Source of the DNA: DATGMB01 sp035293845
GTDB taxonomy: Bacteria > Acidobacteriota > Terriglobia > Bryobacterales > Bryobacteraceae
Reading direction: 5' to 3'
NCBI GenBank assembly: GCA_035293845.1
Contig: DATGMB010000324.1
Location: 30,916-94,915 of the forward strand
DNA: 64,000 nt
The position numbers were made by a program, and so were the translations under genes. Below, one piece after another: positions 8,882-21,041 of the stretch. Every line of letters starts with the position of its first letter. Position 1 is the first letter of the stretch. The notes under the pieces were generated by a model. That model ran no database searches. It was not told the DNA's origin and was given only the letters and a program-made list of their open reading frames with translations.

Positions 8882-8977
8882 CACGCTGCGCTTCGCGCGT
8901 GTCGCGGCGCGGGGCTGCCCGCGGTGTATGCCGCTGCTGTGATCGTTTCAGGCCCCCATCTCACCTGGAGAACAGCA

Positions 8978-9307
8978 TTGGCGGTACTCAGAAGCAGAAG
9001 CAGACTGGTTACGTTCCGGCTCGATCCCGAAGAATACGCCGCGCTGCGCCGCGTGTGTATCAGCACGGGAGCCCGGAGCATGTCGGAGTTCGCGCGCGAA
9101 GCGGTCCTGACGAGCGTCGATCTCGGCGGCGCCGCCAAACCCTCCCTCGGAGGCGACCTGGTGACGCTCACGAGCCGGCTGCAAGAGCTGGACAAGCTGC
9201 TCAACGCCGTTAGCGGCGTCATTCATCGCGTGCTGGGAAGCAGCGGGGAATTGCGGCCCGAGGGCGGCGGCGAACCGCAGGAGCAGAGCGGCGGCGGAGC
9301 AGGTTAA
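8978..9307 (+). CDS. Small ribbon-helix-helix-like protein
   Basis: A 109-residue protein whose first half reads as a ribbon-helix-helix domain: a strand (RLVTFRLD), helix 1 (PEEYAALRRVCISTG) and helix 2 (SMSEFAREAVLTS). A second helix with a heptad pattern (LTSRLQELDKLLNAVSGVIHRVL) follows, and the tail is Gly/Glu-rich. The TTG at 8978 is chosen because CTGGAG lies 7 bases upstream; an ATG at 8924 in the same frame has no ribosome-binding site. The position directly after the NusG paralogue suggests a local DNA-binding regulator, but no target is shown. Confidence 0.65.
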   Translation: MAVLRSRSRLVTFRLDPEEYAALRRVCISTGARSMSEFAREAVLTSVDLGGAAKPSLGGDLVTLTSRLQELDKLLNAVSGVIHRVLGSSGELRPEGGGEPQEQSGGGAG

Positions 9308-9361
9308 CAGGGTGGCCGGCCCGAACAGCCGGCAAGCACGCACCAAATATCGGAGGAACGG

Positions 9362-9961
9362 GTGATTCAGAGGAGTGGTCTGGTTCGAATTCTGACGGTG
9401 GCGCTGGCCGCATCCGGCGCAGCCGCCATCGCGGAACAAAAAACGCTGCAGGTCAGCGTCATTGACGGCGAAGGCGCTTTCAACGACATCAAGCGCGGGC
9501 TCGCCCGCACGCCATCGGTCGAGGTGAAGGACGACGACGGCCATCCGGTGGCCGGCGCCAAGGTGGTCTTCCAACTGCCGGAAATGGGCGCCGGCGGCAC
9601 ATTTGCCGATGGCAGCCAAACGCTGGTCGCGACGACCGACGCGCAGGGACGCGCTGCCGCGCCGGGGCTGCATCCCAACAAAGTGGAAGGGCGCTTCACG
9701 ATCACGGTGACCGCGTCCTCGGACGGCCGCATCGGTCACGCCGAAGTCCACCAGTCCAACACCATGGCGGGCGGCGACCAGAGCCTCCAGCCGAACAACC
9801 ACACCAAGCTGAAGATCTTCATTGCGGTCGCCGGGGCGGCGGGCGGCGTGGCCGTCGCCGCGGCGCGCGCGGGGGGAGGCTCCAAATCCTCGAATAGCGC
9901 TTCGATCCCGACCGCCACCACGCTTTCCGTCGGCTCTCTGACGATCGGAGGTCCGCGATGA
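9362..9961 (+). CDS. Exported protein with Ig-like (Big-1/invasin-type) domain
   Basis: A 199-residue protein starting with GTG after GGAGGA. Residues 1-24 form a signal peptide. Residues 40-125 fit a bacterial Ig-like fold (PSVEVKDDDGHPVAGAKVVFQLPE, then TTDAQGRAAAPGLHPNKVEGRFTITV). A hydrophobic segment rich in Ala/Gly (FIAVAGAAGGVAVAAARAGGG, about residues 157-177) could anchor the C-terminal end. It is coupled to the next gene by an ATGA overlap. It is probably a periplasmic or surface accessory of the glycan system; the exact role is unknown. Confidence 0.7.
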   Translation: MIQRSGLVRILTVALAASGAAAIAEQKTLQVSVIDGEGAFNDIKRGLARTPSVEVKDDDGHPVAGAKVVFQLPEMGAGGTFADGSQTLVATTDAQGRAAAPGLHPNKVEGRFTITVTASSDGRIGHAEVHQSNTMAGGDQSLQPNNHTKLKIFIAVAGAAGGVAVAAARAGGGSKSSNSASIPTATTLSVGSLTIGGPR

Positions 9962-10962
9962 TGGCGCTCCCACGATTTGCCGCCCTGTGCGCCGCGGGCG
10001 TGTTGGCGGGTTGCCCGGCGCTGGCCGATGGCATCGGCGGTCCGGTCTCCGGGTTTGTGCTCGACGCGCGCGTTCATGCGCTGCGCCCCATCGACGGACT
10101 GCCCGGCGCTGCCGCGCTTGGCGCACCGCTCGCGCTGCCGTTTCCCGTCGGCATGGCCGCTGCCGTGGCGCCCCTCGATTACGCCATCGTGACCGACGCG
10201 CGCGGCGGAGGCGCTCCGCTACTCGCGCGCGGACTGGCCGGCGGCGCGCCCTCGATTACGCCGCTCGCCGGCGCGATCGCTCCTTCGCGCATCGCCGTCG
10301 CTTCCTCCGGCGCCGCGGCCGCGCTCTATTCCGCTTCGGCCAACGCGCTGCAATACCTCTCCGGATTGCCGGCGCAGCCGCAGGCGGGCAACCCGATCGA
10401 CATCAGCGCCATCGGCCCGCTGGCCGCGCTCGCGGTCGATAGCACCGGCAGCGCCGCGATTCTCGCCGCGCAGGATGGCGGGATCTACCGGCTCTCCGCG
10501 GGCGGCGCTCCGCAGTTCATCGTGCGCATTCCCGGCGCGGCCGCGGCGGCGGTGCTGCCCAACGGACGCGACGCTCTGATCGCCACGGCGAGCGGCACGG
10601 TGGCCGCAATCCGCGATTTCGCCGGCGCGGGGACCCTGAGTACCTTCGGCGGCGCCGCAGCCGGCCTCGATTCCGCGGCGGCGATTGCGGCCTTCGACGG
10701 CCAGACCGCGGCCGTCATCGACCGCGCCGCACGCCTGGCGCTGATCGACCTGAACACGGGCGCGCTCACCTGGGTCGAACTGGCGGCGGGAGCCGACCGT
10801 TTCGAGCCGCTCGGCGGCGGGCGCTATGCGCTCAACGGACCCGGGCCGCAGCCGCTGCTGCTGCTCGATCCGGCGCAGTCCCGCACCGCTTACTTCGTTC
10901 CTCCGGCCCCGGGGGCAGGCCCCGCGCCGGAAAGGGGCATCGATCCGCGGAGGCGACCGTGA
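9958..10962 (+). CDS. Exported Ala/Gly-rich protein, possibly beta-propeller-like
   Basis: A 334-residue protein with a signal peptide (MMALPRFAALCAAGVLAGCPALAD; the GCP could also be a lipobox-like Cys). The mature part has repeated short strands of the type AALAVDSTGSAAILAAQDGGIYRLS and TAAVIDRAARLALIDLNTG, a pattern seen in WD/NHL-like propellers, but I cannot assign a family. The start codon overlaps the upstream stop (ATGA) and its own stop overlaps the next GTG start. The three genes 9362-13091 therefore look like one translation-coupled unit. Confidence 0.65.
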   Translation: MMALPRFAALCAAGVLAGCPALADGIGGPVSGFVLDARVHALRPIDGLPGAAALGAPLALPFPVGMAAAVAPLDYAIVTDARGGGAPLLARGLAGGAPSITPLAGAIAPSRIAVASSGAAAALYSASANALQYLSGLPAQPQAGNPIDISAIGPLAALAVDSTGSAAILAAQDGGIYRLSAGGAPQFIVRIPGAAAAAVLPNGRDALIATASGTVAAIRDFAGAGTLSTFGGAAAGLDSAAAIAAFDGQTAAVIDRAARLALIDLNTGALTWVELAAGADRFEPLGGGRYALNGPGPQPLLLLDPAQSRTAYFVPPAPGAGPAPERGIDPRRRP

Positions 10963-13091
10963 CGCGCCGCGCAGTAGTCTTGACCGCCGTCCTCTTCGGG
11001 GTGGCGGCCGCCGCACAGGCGCAGAATTTCACCTACCAGTACCGTACCTCGGCGAACTCGACGCTGACGACGGTGACTTCGGGCTCCGACATCACGGCGC
11101 CGCCTACGGGCCTGGGGCTTACGAGCACGGTCACGCTGGTCATCACGAACTCCGGTACAGGCACCTGGACGCTCACCCAGGACACGATCAGCGGCGCCGC
11201 CTACAAGATCACGCAGGACCCGGCTGGAACCGCCATTCCGCCGGGTTCGGCCACCACCCTCACCTTCAGCTTCACGCCGGCCACCACCGGCGCGAACAGC
11301 GGGGCACTCTCGTTTGTCCTGACCGCGAACGGCCAAAGCGTTCCGCAGAATTTTCTTCTGACCGGCACCGGCCAGCAGCCGAACTTTATCACCAGCTACA
11401 TCCTGCAACCCAACGGCAACCAGGTCGCCATCTCGAGCGGCGGCACGATCACGTTCCCCGCCACCAATACCAACAGCACGGCCACCGCGAGCTTCATCAT
11501 CGCCAATAACGGTACGGGGCCGGGCGTGGTCAACAGCGTGACCGCCAGCGGGGCGGCATTTCTGATCTCCGGGCTGACGCTGCTGCCCGCGACCGTGCAG
11601 CCGAACAGCAACATCACCTTCACGATTTCGTTCACGCCCACCGCCCGCGGCGCCGCTTCGGGCACCTTGACGATCGCGTTCGCCGGATCAGCCCCGATCA
11701 CCATCAACCTGGCCGGCACGGGCACCGGAGCGAGCCTGACCTACACCGCCACGCTCGGCTCGCAATCCTCGCCGCTGGCTGCCGGAGCGACGCTGACGCT
11801 GCCCGCGACCAATCTCGGGGCCAGCTATACCGCCGCGATCACCGTCATCAACTCGGGCGACGCCAACGCCACCGTCGGCGGCCTCTCCGTGGTGGGCGCG
11901 GGCTTCTCGATCGCCAACGCGCCGCCCACGCCTGCGACTCTCGTTCCCGGCGGCAGCCTGGTGTTCAACCTGGTCTTCCAGCCCCAGGCGGCCGGGCCGG
12001 CCACCGGCACGCTGCTGATCGGCAGCGTCTCGTTTCCGCTGAGCGGCACCGGCGTGGGCGCCAGCCTGCAGTACGCCAGCGTGATCGGCCCGGCGACCAC
12101 ACCGCTGGCCAATAGCGGCACCGTGGTCTTTCCGAACACGAACGTGGGCTCCACCACCACCATCGCGATCCAGATCACCAACACCGGCAACGCCACCGCG
12201 ACCATCAGCGGAATCAGCGTGTCCGGCACGGGTTTCAGCCTGCCGGGGCTTCCGCAGTTGCCCCTCACGATCAAGGCCGGCGCCAGCGTGCAGTTCAACG
12301 TGGCCTTCCAGGCCACCAGCACGGCGGCGGTTACGGGCACGCTGCAGATCGATTCCTTCGCCGTCAACCTGCGGGGCAACGGCAATCCTCCGCCGGCGGT
12401 CAGCGCCGTATCGTTCAGCAATCTGCCCGCCACCGCCAATCCGCTCGATCAGCCCTCGGTCGGCCTCACGCTGGCGCAGCCGTATCCGATGGATCTCAGC
12501 GGCACCCTTACCCTGACCTTCGCCTCCGGCTCCTTCGCGGACGACCCGAATATCCAGTTTTCGACGGGCGGGCGCACGGTCAACTTCACCATTCCGGCCA
12601 ACACGACCACCGCGCTCTTCAACGGCTCGAACAAGGTGCAGTTCCAGGCCGGCACGGTGGCCGGCACCATCACGTTCACGGCCAGCCTCTCGGTGGCCTC
12701 GGTGCCGGTAACGCCCAATCCGGCGCCCAGCGCGCAGGTCGTGATCAACCCCGCCGCGCCGGTACTCCGCACCGTGCAGATCGGCACGACCACGGCCACG
12801 AGCTTCGAAGTGCTCATCACCGGGCTCTCGACGGCGCGCGACGTCTCGCAGATTACGCTGCAGTTCACGCCCGCGCCCAACGCCAACCTGCAGACCACCA
12901 CCCTCACGATCAATAGCGAGGCGTCCTTCAGCACCTGGTACCAGAGCCAGACCGGCATCAGCTTCGGCAGCCAGTTCACGGCGTCGGTGATCGTCAACGT
13001 CAGCGGCGCGGCCAACGCGGTGCAGTCCGTTTCCGTGACGGCGGCCAATTCCCACGGCACCTCGAATGCCGTAAGCGTCAACCTCCAATAG
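10959..13091 (+). CDS. Exported choice-of-anchor-D (ASH/HYDIN-like) repeat protein
   Basis: A 710-residue protein with a signal peptide (residues 1-22, ending AQAQ). Four repeats of about 110 residues follow; each contains a variant of TLVITNSGTGTWTL...P.SATTLTFSFTPATTGANSGALSFVL...LTGTG. This is the immunoglobulin-like choice-of-anchor-D pattern common in Acidobacteriota and other bacteria. The C-terminal 230 residues (from about 480) are also beta-rich but less repetitive. The GTG start overlaps the previous stop (GTGA). It is probably a long extracellular or periplasmic rod; a binding partner is not evident. Confidence 0.8.
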   Translation: MTRRAVVLTAVLFGVAAAAQAQNFTYQYRTSANSTLTTVTSGSDITAPPTGLGLTSTVTLVITNSGTGTWTLTQDTISGAAYKITQDPAGTAIPPGSATTLTFSFTPATTGANSGALSFVLTANGQSVPQNFLLTGTGQQPNFITSYILQPNGNQVAISSGGTITFPATNTNSTATASFIIANNGTGPGVVNSVTASGAAFLISGLTLLPATVQPNSNITFTISFTPTARGAASGTLTIAFAGSAPITINLAGTGTGASLTYTATLGSQSSPLAAGATLTLPATNLGASYTAAITVINSGDANATVGGLSVVGAGFSIANAPPTPATLVPGGSLVFNLVFQPQAAGPATGTLLIGSVSFPLSGTGVGASLQYASVIGPATTPLANSGTVVFPNTNVGSTTTIAIQITNTGNATATISGISVSGTGFSLPGLPQLPLTIKAGASVQFNVAFQATSTAAVTGTLQIDSFAVNLRGNGNPPPAVSAVSFSNLPATANPLDQPSVGLTLAQPYPMDLSGTLTLTFASGSFADDPNIQFSTGGRTVNFTIPANTTTALFNGSNKVQFQAGTVAGTITFTASLSVASVPVTPNPAPSAQVVINPAAPVLRTVQIGTTTATSFEVLITGLSTARDVSQITLQFTPAPNANLQTTTLTINSEASFSTWYQSQTGISFGSQFTASVIVNVSGAANAVQSVSVTAANSHGTSNAVSVNLQ

Positions 13092-13109
13092 CCAGCAGAA
13101 GATTCGCCT

Positions 13110-14033
13110 ATGCGCAGTGTATTCCTCATGGCGGCCCTGTTATGGCCCGCGCTCGCCGCGGATTTGCCGCGCGGCACCATCGGTCCGGACGATACCGTCA
13201 CCATCACGGCCCTCAACGTCGAGGAGATCAGCAAAGCATGGCGCGTGGGGCCTTCGGGCGAGCTGAATCTGCCGATGATCGGCCGCCTGAAGGCAGCGGG
13301 CCTCACGGCCGATCAGCTCGAAGCGGAGATCGCCACCCGCCTCAAAAAGTTTGTCGTCGACCCGCAGGTCACGGTGTTCGTCTCCGATTTCAAGAGCCAT
13401 CCCGTGACGGTGTCCGGCGCCGTGGAAAGACCCGGCGTCCTGCAGCTCGAAAAACCGACTCCCCTGTTCGCCGTGCTCGCGCAAGCCGGCGGCGTCAAGG
13501 ACGCCGGGCCCACCGTCACGCTCACCCGTCCCATCGAGAACGGGCCGATTCCGGTGGCCGGCGCGCGCGATAGCAAGGATGGCAAGTACAGTATCCTCGA
13601 GCTGCCGGTCGAAGCGGTGCTCCGCGGCAACGGCGAGGATGCCAACGTGGAAGTGCGGCCGTTCGATTCGATCACGGTCTCCACGGTGAAACGCCCGCGG
13701 CTGGTCTACATGGCGGGCGAATTCAACAAGCCCGGCGCGATCGAGCTCGACACCATGGACACCGTTTCGCTCTCCAAAGCCATCGCGCTGGCCGGCGGCA
13801 TCACGCATGTCGCCAAGCCGGGCCGGACCTTGATCCGGCACATCGGCGCCAATGGCCAGGAAACGGCGGTTGCGTTCGTCGATATCCGCAAAATCCTGGA
13901 TGGCAAAGCGAAAGATCTGGTTTTGTCGGACGGCGATGTGGTCATCGTGCCGTCCAGCTCCCTTTCGACTTATATACAGGCGATGGGCACCACAGCCATC
14001 ACATCCAGCGTAATGATTCTGGCACGCCTGTAA
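13110..14033 (+). CDS. Wza-like polysaccharide export protein
   Basis: A 307-residue exported protein with a short signal peptide (MRSVFLMAALLWPALA). A polysaccharide-export (Poly_export) domain at about residues 20-95 (GTIGPDDTVTITALNVEEIS, GELNLPMIGRLKAAGLT) is followed by two SLBB-type beta-grasp domains (HPVTVSGAVERPGVLQL; RLVYMAGEFNKPGAIEL). These proteins form the outer-membrane export channel of capsules and exopolysaccharides. There is no lipobox Cys, unlike classical Wza, so outer-membrane insertion may differ. The Wzc-like gene follows after 13 bases, the usual partner. Confidence 0.9.
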   Translation: MRSVFLMAALLWPALAADLPRGTIGPDDTVTITALNVEEISKAWRVGPSGELNLPMIGRLKAAGLTADQLEAEIATRLKKFVVDPQVTVFVSDFKSHPVTVSGAVERPGVLQLEKPTPLFAVLAQAGGVKDAGPTVTLTRPIENGPIPVAGARDSKDGKYSILELPVEAVLRGNGEDANVEVRPFDSITVSTVKRPRLVYMAGEFNKPGAIELDTMDTVSLSKAIALAGGITHVAKPGRTLIRHIGANGQETAVAFVDIRKILDGKAKDLVLSDGDVVIVPSSSLSTYIQAMGTTAITSSVMILARL

Positions 14034-14046
14034 CGGAGGAACCCCA

Positions 14047-16323
14047 GTGGCCAGCAGTCCCCAATCTTCGGAATATTCCAGAGAGCTTGTCGTGCGCCCG
14101 GAGGTGCAGTCGCGGGCGCCCGGACTCGCTTATCTGGAGCCCTTGCAACCTTTGCCGCAGCAGGAGGAGGACGCCGGCGGGCTGCCGGCCTTGTGGCAGA
14201 TTCTGCGCGCGCACCGTCTGCTGATCCTGCTGGGGGGCGTGATCTGCGGCGCCGCGGGCCTCGGTCTCAGCATGATCGAAACCCCGGTCTACGAGGCCCA
14301 CACCACGCTGGTGTTCCAAAGCAATAAAGCGGATGCCGCCGGCCTCGGCGACAATCCGGATGCCGGGCTCACGCCCGAATCCTATCTCGCCACGCAGGTG
14401 CGCGAATTGAAGAGCCTCACGCTGGCCCGGCGCGTCCTCGAAAAGCTCAAAAAGGAAAACGTCGCGGCGTACGCGCCGCCCGATCTGATCACCAAGGTGC
14501 GCGCGCTGGTGCACCTGCCCGCGCCGGGTTCGGCCAAAGCGCCGCCGCCGCACTTTCCGCCCGTGGATGTGCAGGTGAAGGTGCTGGACATCAGCCGGCT
14601 CGTCGAAATCGATTGCGCTTCGCCCGATCCGCAGTTCGCCGCCACGTACGCCAACACTCTGGCGCAGGAGTACATCGATTACAGCATGGAATCGGTGTGG
14701 CTCTCCGCGCAGCGCACCTCCGACTGGCTCACGCGCCAGCTCCAGGACATGCGCACCAAGCTCGAGCAATCGGAAAACCAGCTCCAGGCCTACACGCGGC
14801 AGGCCGGCCTCATCTTCACCGGCAGCAACAACAATGTCGATGACGACCGGCTGCGGCAGATCGAAACCGAGCTGGCGCAGGCGCAGGCGGACCGCATCTC
14901 GAAGCAATCGGCCTACGAAATCGCCTCGACCACGCCCGCCGAATCGCTGCCGCAGGTGCTCGATAACGGCCGCCTCAGCGACTATCAGTCCAAGCTCGCC
15001 GACCTGCGCCGCCAGTACGCCGAACAAAGCGCGATCTACACGCCCGCCCACTACAAAGTCCGCGAGCTGCAGGCGCAGATCACGGACTTGGAAAACACTC
15101 TGCGGCGCGAGCGCACGAATATCGTCAACCGCATCCAGAGCGATTACCAGGCCGCGTTGAAGCGCGAGCGGATGCTGCAGGCCGCCTACACCTCGCAAAT
15201 GCAGCGCGTCACCGAGCAATCGCAAAAGTCCATCTATTACGGCATCCTCAAGCGCGAGGTGGAGACCAACCAGCAGGTCTACGAGCAATTGCTGCAGAAG
15301 GCCAAGCAGGTGGGCGTGACCGGCGCGGTGCAGCCGACCAACGTGCGCGTGCTGGACGCGGCCGAAGTCCCGCTCAAACCATCCCAGCCGAACCCCGCGC
15401 GCAACTCTGCGATCGGCTTCGTCAGCGGGCTGGCGCTGGCGTTCGGTTTCGTGTTCGCCGGCGAATTCGTCAACCGCAGCCTGCGCACGCCGGGCGAGAG
15501 CGCGTTCCATCTCCGCGTGCCGGAGCTGGGCGTGATTCCGAACAAAACGGCCGTGCAGGATCAGGTGCTGCTTCCCAACATCCTGCCGGTGAAAGCCGAG
15601 CCTGACGCGCCCACCAAGCTGGAGCTGGTCACGTGGCAGGACCGGCCTTCCCTGCTCGCCGAAGCCTACCGCAACGCCCTGACCTCGATTCTCGCCGCCA
15701 ACGCCAAGGGGCGGCCCAAGGTGATCCTGATCACCAGCCCGGGCCACGGCGAAGGCAAGAGCAGCACGGTGAGCAACCTCGGCATCGCGCTCGCCGAGAT
15801 CAACCAGCGCGTGCTGCTGGTGGACGCGGACCTGCGCAAGCCGCGCCTGCACGACATTTTCAACCTGCCGAACTCCTGGGGCCTCACCGACCTGCTGCGC
15901 GAGAAATCCTCGCTGCGCGATTGCCCGCTCGAGGCGATGGCGCGCAAGAGCGAAGTGGACGGCCTCTACGTCCTGCCGAGCGGCCCCGGCACGGTCAGCA
16001 TCACCAGCCTGCTGTATTCCACCCGCATGGCCGAGCTTGTCGATCGAGTCCGCCGCGATTTCGACATCACCATCATCGACACGCCGCCGATGTCCTACCT
16101 CTCCGACGCGCGCGTGCTGGGCCGGCTGGCCGACGCCGCGATTCTGGTGATCCGCGCCGCGCGCACCACGCGCGACGAAGCGCGAGCCGCCAAGCAGCGC
16201 CTGGTCGATGACGGCATCCGTGTGCTGGGCACCATCCTCAACGCGTGGGAGCCCAAAGGCAAAGCCCGCTACGGCTACGGCTATAGCGACGGGTACTACG
16301 GATACCGGCGGCACCGATCGTAG
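14047..16323 (+). CDS. Wzc-like polysaccharide co-polymerase and bacterial tyrosine kinase
   Basis: A 758-residue inner-membrane protein that couples polymer length control to the export channel. A transmembrane helix at about 58-77 precedes the Wzz domain, a long periplasmic coiled coil follows (about 200-400), and a second helix lies near 452-474. The cytoplasmic BY-kinase domain has Walker A SPGHGEGKSS (about 564-573), Walker A' LLVDADLRKP (about 590-599) and IIDTPP (about 676-681). The C-terminal 20 residues contain six tyrosines, the expected autophosphorylation cluster. It starts with GTG after a strong GGAGGA. Confidence 0.94.
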   Translation: MASSPQSSEYSRELVVRPEVQSRAPGLAYLEPLQPLPQQEEDAGGLPALWQILRAHRLLILLGGVICGAAGLGLSMIETPVYEAHTTLVFQSNKADAAGLGDNPDAGLTPESYLATQVRELKSLTLARRVLEKLKKENVAAYAPPDLITKVRALVHLPAPGSAKAPPPHFPPVDVQVKVLDISRLVEIDCASPDPQFAATYANTLAQEYIDYSMESVWLSAQRTSDWLTRQLQDMRTKLEQSENQLQAYTRQAGLIFTGSNNNVDDDRLRQIETELAQAQADRISKQSAYEIASTTPAESLPQVLDNGRLSDYQSKLADLRRQYAEQSAIYTPAHYKVRELQAQITDLENTLRRERTNIVNRIQSDYQAALKRERMLQAAYTSQMQRVTEQSQKSIYYGILKREVETNQQVYEQLLQKAKQVGVTGAVQPTNVRVLDAAEVPLKPSQPNPARNSAIGFVSGLALAFGFVFAGEFVNRSLRTPGESAFHLRVPELGVIPNKTAVQDQVLLPNILPVKAEPDAPTKLELVTWQDRPSLLAEAYRNALTSILAANAKGRPKVILITSPGHGEGKSSTVSNLGIALAEINQRVLLVDADLRKPRLHDIFNLPNSWGLTDLLREKSSLRDCPLEAMARKSEVDGLYVLPSGPGTVSITSLLYSTRMAELVDRVRRDFDITIIDTPPMSYLSDARVLGRLADAAILVIRAARTTRDEARAAKQRLVDDGIRVLGTILNAWEPKGKARYGYGYSDGYYGYRRHRS

Positions 16324-16325
16324 CC

Positions 16326-16952
16326 ATGCGGCGTCTGTTCGATATCCTGGCCGCGCTGCTGCTCCTCGTGCTCGCGGCGCCCCTGATGGCGGCGATTGCG
16401 CTCGCGGTCAAGCTGCAGGATGGCGGCCCGGTGCTGTTCCGGCAGGAGCGCATCGGCCGCCTCGGCAAGCCCTTCACGCTCCTCAAATTCCGCTCCATGA
16501 CGATGAGCCGGCCGGGCGCAGCCATCACGGCGAGCGGCGACCGCCGCGTGACGCCGCTCGGCCGCGTGCTCCGCGCCTACAAGCTGGATGAGCTGCCGCA
16601 GCTCTGGACCGTGCTGCGCGGCGAGATGAGCCTGATCGGCCCGCGCCCCGAGGTGCCCTGTTTCGTCAACGCCGGCGACCCCGTCTGGCAGGCGGTGCAT
16701 CGCGTGCGGCCCGGCATCACCGATCTCGCCACGCTGGTCTATCGCGATGAAGAGCGCATCCTGGCCGGTTATGACGATCCGGAGCGCGCGTATCGTGAAG
16801 CCGTGCTGCCGGCCAAGCTGGCCCTCAACCTGCAATATATCGAACGGCGATCGGCATCGCGCGATCTCAAGCTGCTGGCCCTCACGGTCCGCTACAGCTT
16901 CATTCCCAGGGGCTTCGATCCGGAGCGCGTCCGCGAGGCAATTTTAAGTTGA
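16326..16952 (+). CDS. Initiating sugar-phosphate transferase (PF02397 type)
   Basis: A 208-residue membrane enzyme of the WcaJ/PglC family that moves a sugar-1-phosphate from a nucleotide sugar to undecaprenyl phosphate, the first step of repeat-unit assembly. A hydrophobic re-entrant helix lies at residues 5-30, followed by GGPVLFRQERIG, FTLLKFRSM, and the catalytic LRAYKLDELPQLWTVLRGEMSLIGPRPE block. It has the short monotopic form, without the four extra N-terminal helices. It starts 2 bases after the kinase stop. Confidence 0.92.
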   Translation: MRRLFDILAALLLLVLAAPLMAAIALAVKLQDGGPVLFRQERIGRLGKPFTLLKFRSMTMSRPGAAITASGDRRVTPLGRVLRAYKLDELPQLWTVLRGEMSLIGPRPEVPCFVNAGDPVWQAVHRVRPGITDLATLVYRDEERILAGYDDPERAYREAVLPAKLALNLQYIERRSASRDLKLLALTVRYSFIPRGFDPERVREAILS

Positions 16953-16955
16953 TCC

Positions 16956-18179
16956 ATGTCTGACCGCACCTTCATCCCCTTTCACGTCCCCTCGATCGGC
17001 GAGGAGGAAATTGCCGAAGTCGCAGCCACACTGCGGTCCGGCTGGCTGACCAGCGGCGAGCGCACCGCACGCTTCGAACGCGATTTCCGCGCGTACACCG
17101 GCGCGCGCCACGCGCTGGCTGTGAATTCATGCACGGCCGGCCTGCACCTGGCGCTGGCCGCCGCGGGCATCGGTCCCGGTGACGAAGTCATCACCACGCC
17201 GCTCACGTTCTGCGCGACCGTGAACACCATCCTGCACGTGGGCGCCACGCCGGTCCTCGCGGATGTGCTGCCGGACGGCAATCTCGACCCCGCCTCCGCC
17301 GCCGAGCGCATCACGCCGCGTACGCGCGCCATCATTCCCGTGCACTTGGGCGGCATGCCCTGCCGCATGGATGCCATCTGGGATCTCGCGCGGCGTCACA
17401 GCCTCAAAGTGATCGAAGATGCGGCCCACGCCGTCGACGCTCTCTACCGCGGCATGGCGCCGGGCGCGCCTTCCACCTCCGGCCGCGCGAGCGATGCCGT
17501 GGCCTTCAGCTTCTACGCCACCAAGAACATCACCACCGGCGAAGGCGGCATGGTCACCACCAACGATGCCGCGCTGGCGGACCGCATGCGCGTGCTCTGC
17601 CTGCATGGCATCAGCAAGGACGCCTGGAACCGCTACAGCGAAAAGGGAAGCTGGTATTACGAGGTCACCGAGCCGGGCTTCAAATACAATCTCAGCGACG
17701 TGCAGTCCGCCATCGGCATCCATCAGCTCGAAAAGATCGAGCGGTTCCACGCCCTGCGGACCGCATACGCCGGCATCTATACCCGGCGCCTGGCCGCAAT
17801 CGGGGAAGTCGAAACGCCGCCGCAGTGCAGCTATGGACGCCATGCGTGGCACCTCTATCAGCTCCGGCTGAATCTCGACCGGCTGGAGATCGGGCGCGAC
17901 CGCTTCATCGAGGAATTGCGCGCGCGCGGCATCGGAACCAGCGTCCATTTCATTCCGATTCCGCTGCACCCGTTCTTTGCGCCCTGGGCGCGCCTGGAGC
18001 AGAATCAGTGCCCGCGGGCTATAGCCCTTTACGAGCGGCTCATTTCGCTGCCGCTGTATCCCTCGCTCACCATGGAACAGATCCATTACGTGACCGATAG
18101 CATCGCGGAGATCGCGGCGCGGCACGCCCGCCGCCAGACGATCACGGCCGGGATGAGCCTCCCTGGCGCCGAAGCGTAA
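16956..18179 (+). CDS. DegT/DnrJ/EryC1/StrS-family PLP aminotransferase
   Basis: A 407-residue sugar aminotransferase that converts a 4-keto sugar nucleotide to the 4-amino sugar. It opens with FIPFHVPSIGEEEIAEVAATLRSGWLTSGE, typical of the family, and has the EDAAHAV block and the Schiff-base Lys190 in FYATKNITTGEGG. It lies directly upstream of the 4,6-dehydratase gene, and together they would make a UDP-4-amino-4,6-dideoxy-HexNAc (bacillosamine-type) precursor. This is the precursor expected for legionaminic-type nonulosonates. Confidence 0.92.
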   Translation: MSDRTFIPFHVPSIGEEEIAEVAATLRSGWLTSGERTARFERDFRAYTGARHALAVNSCTAGLHLALAAAGIGPGDEVITTPLTFCATVNTILHVGATPVLADVLPDGNLDPASAAERITPRTRAIIPVHLGGMPCRMDAIWDLARRHSLKVIEDAAHAVDALYRGMAPGAPSTSGRASDAVAFSFYATKNITTGEGGMVTTNDAALADRMRVLCLHGISKDAWNRYSEKGSWYYEVTEPGFKYNLSDVQSAIGIHQLEKIERFHALRTAYAGIYTRRLAAIGEVETPPQCSYGRHAWHLYQLRLNLDRLEIGRDRFIEELRARGIGTSVHFIPIPLHPFFAPWARLEQNQCPRAIALYERLISLPLYPSLTMEQIHYVTDSIAEIAARHARRQTITAGMSLPGAEA

Positions 18180-18207
18180 ATCATCGGGCCCGCGGCCCGG
18201 AACGTCC

Positions 18208-20130
<1,923 letters not shown>

Positions 20131-20162
20131 TCGCGCCCGCTGATTTTCTCCCGTTCGCTCTT

Positions 20163-21030
<868 letters not shown>

Positions 21031-21041
<11 letters not shown>

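Noticed and set aside
13999..16314. 771-codon minus-strand frame opposite the Wzc-like gene
   Set aside because: High-GC shadow; His/Arg/Gly-rich translation without recognisable motifs.
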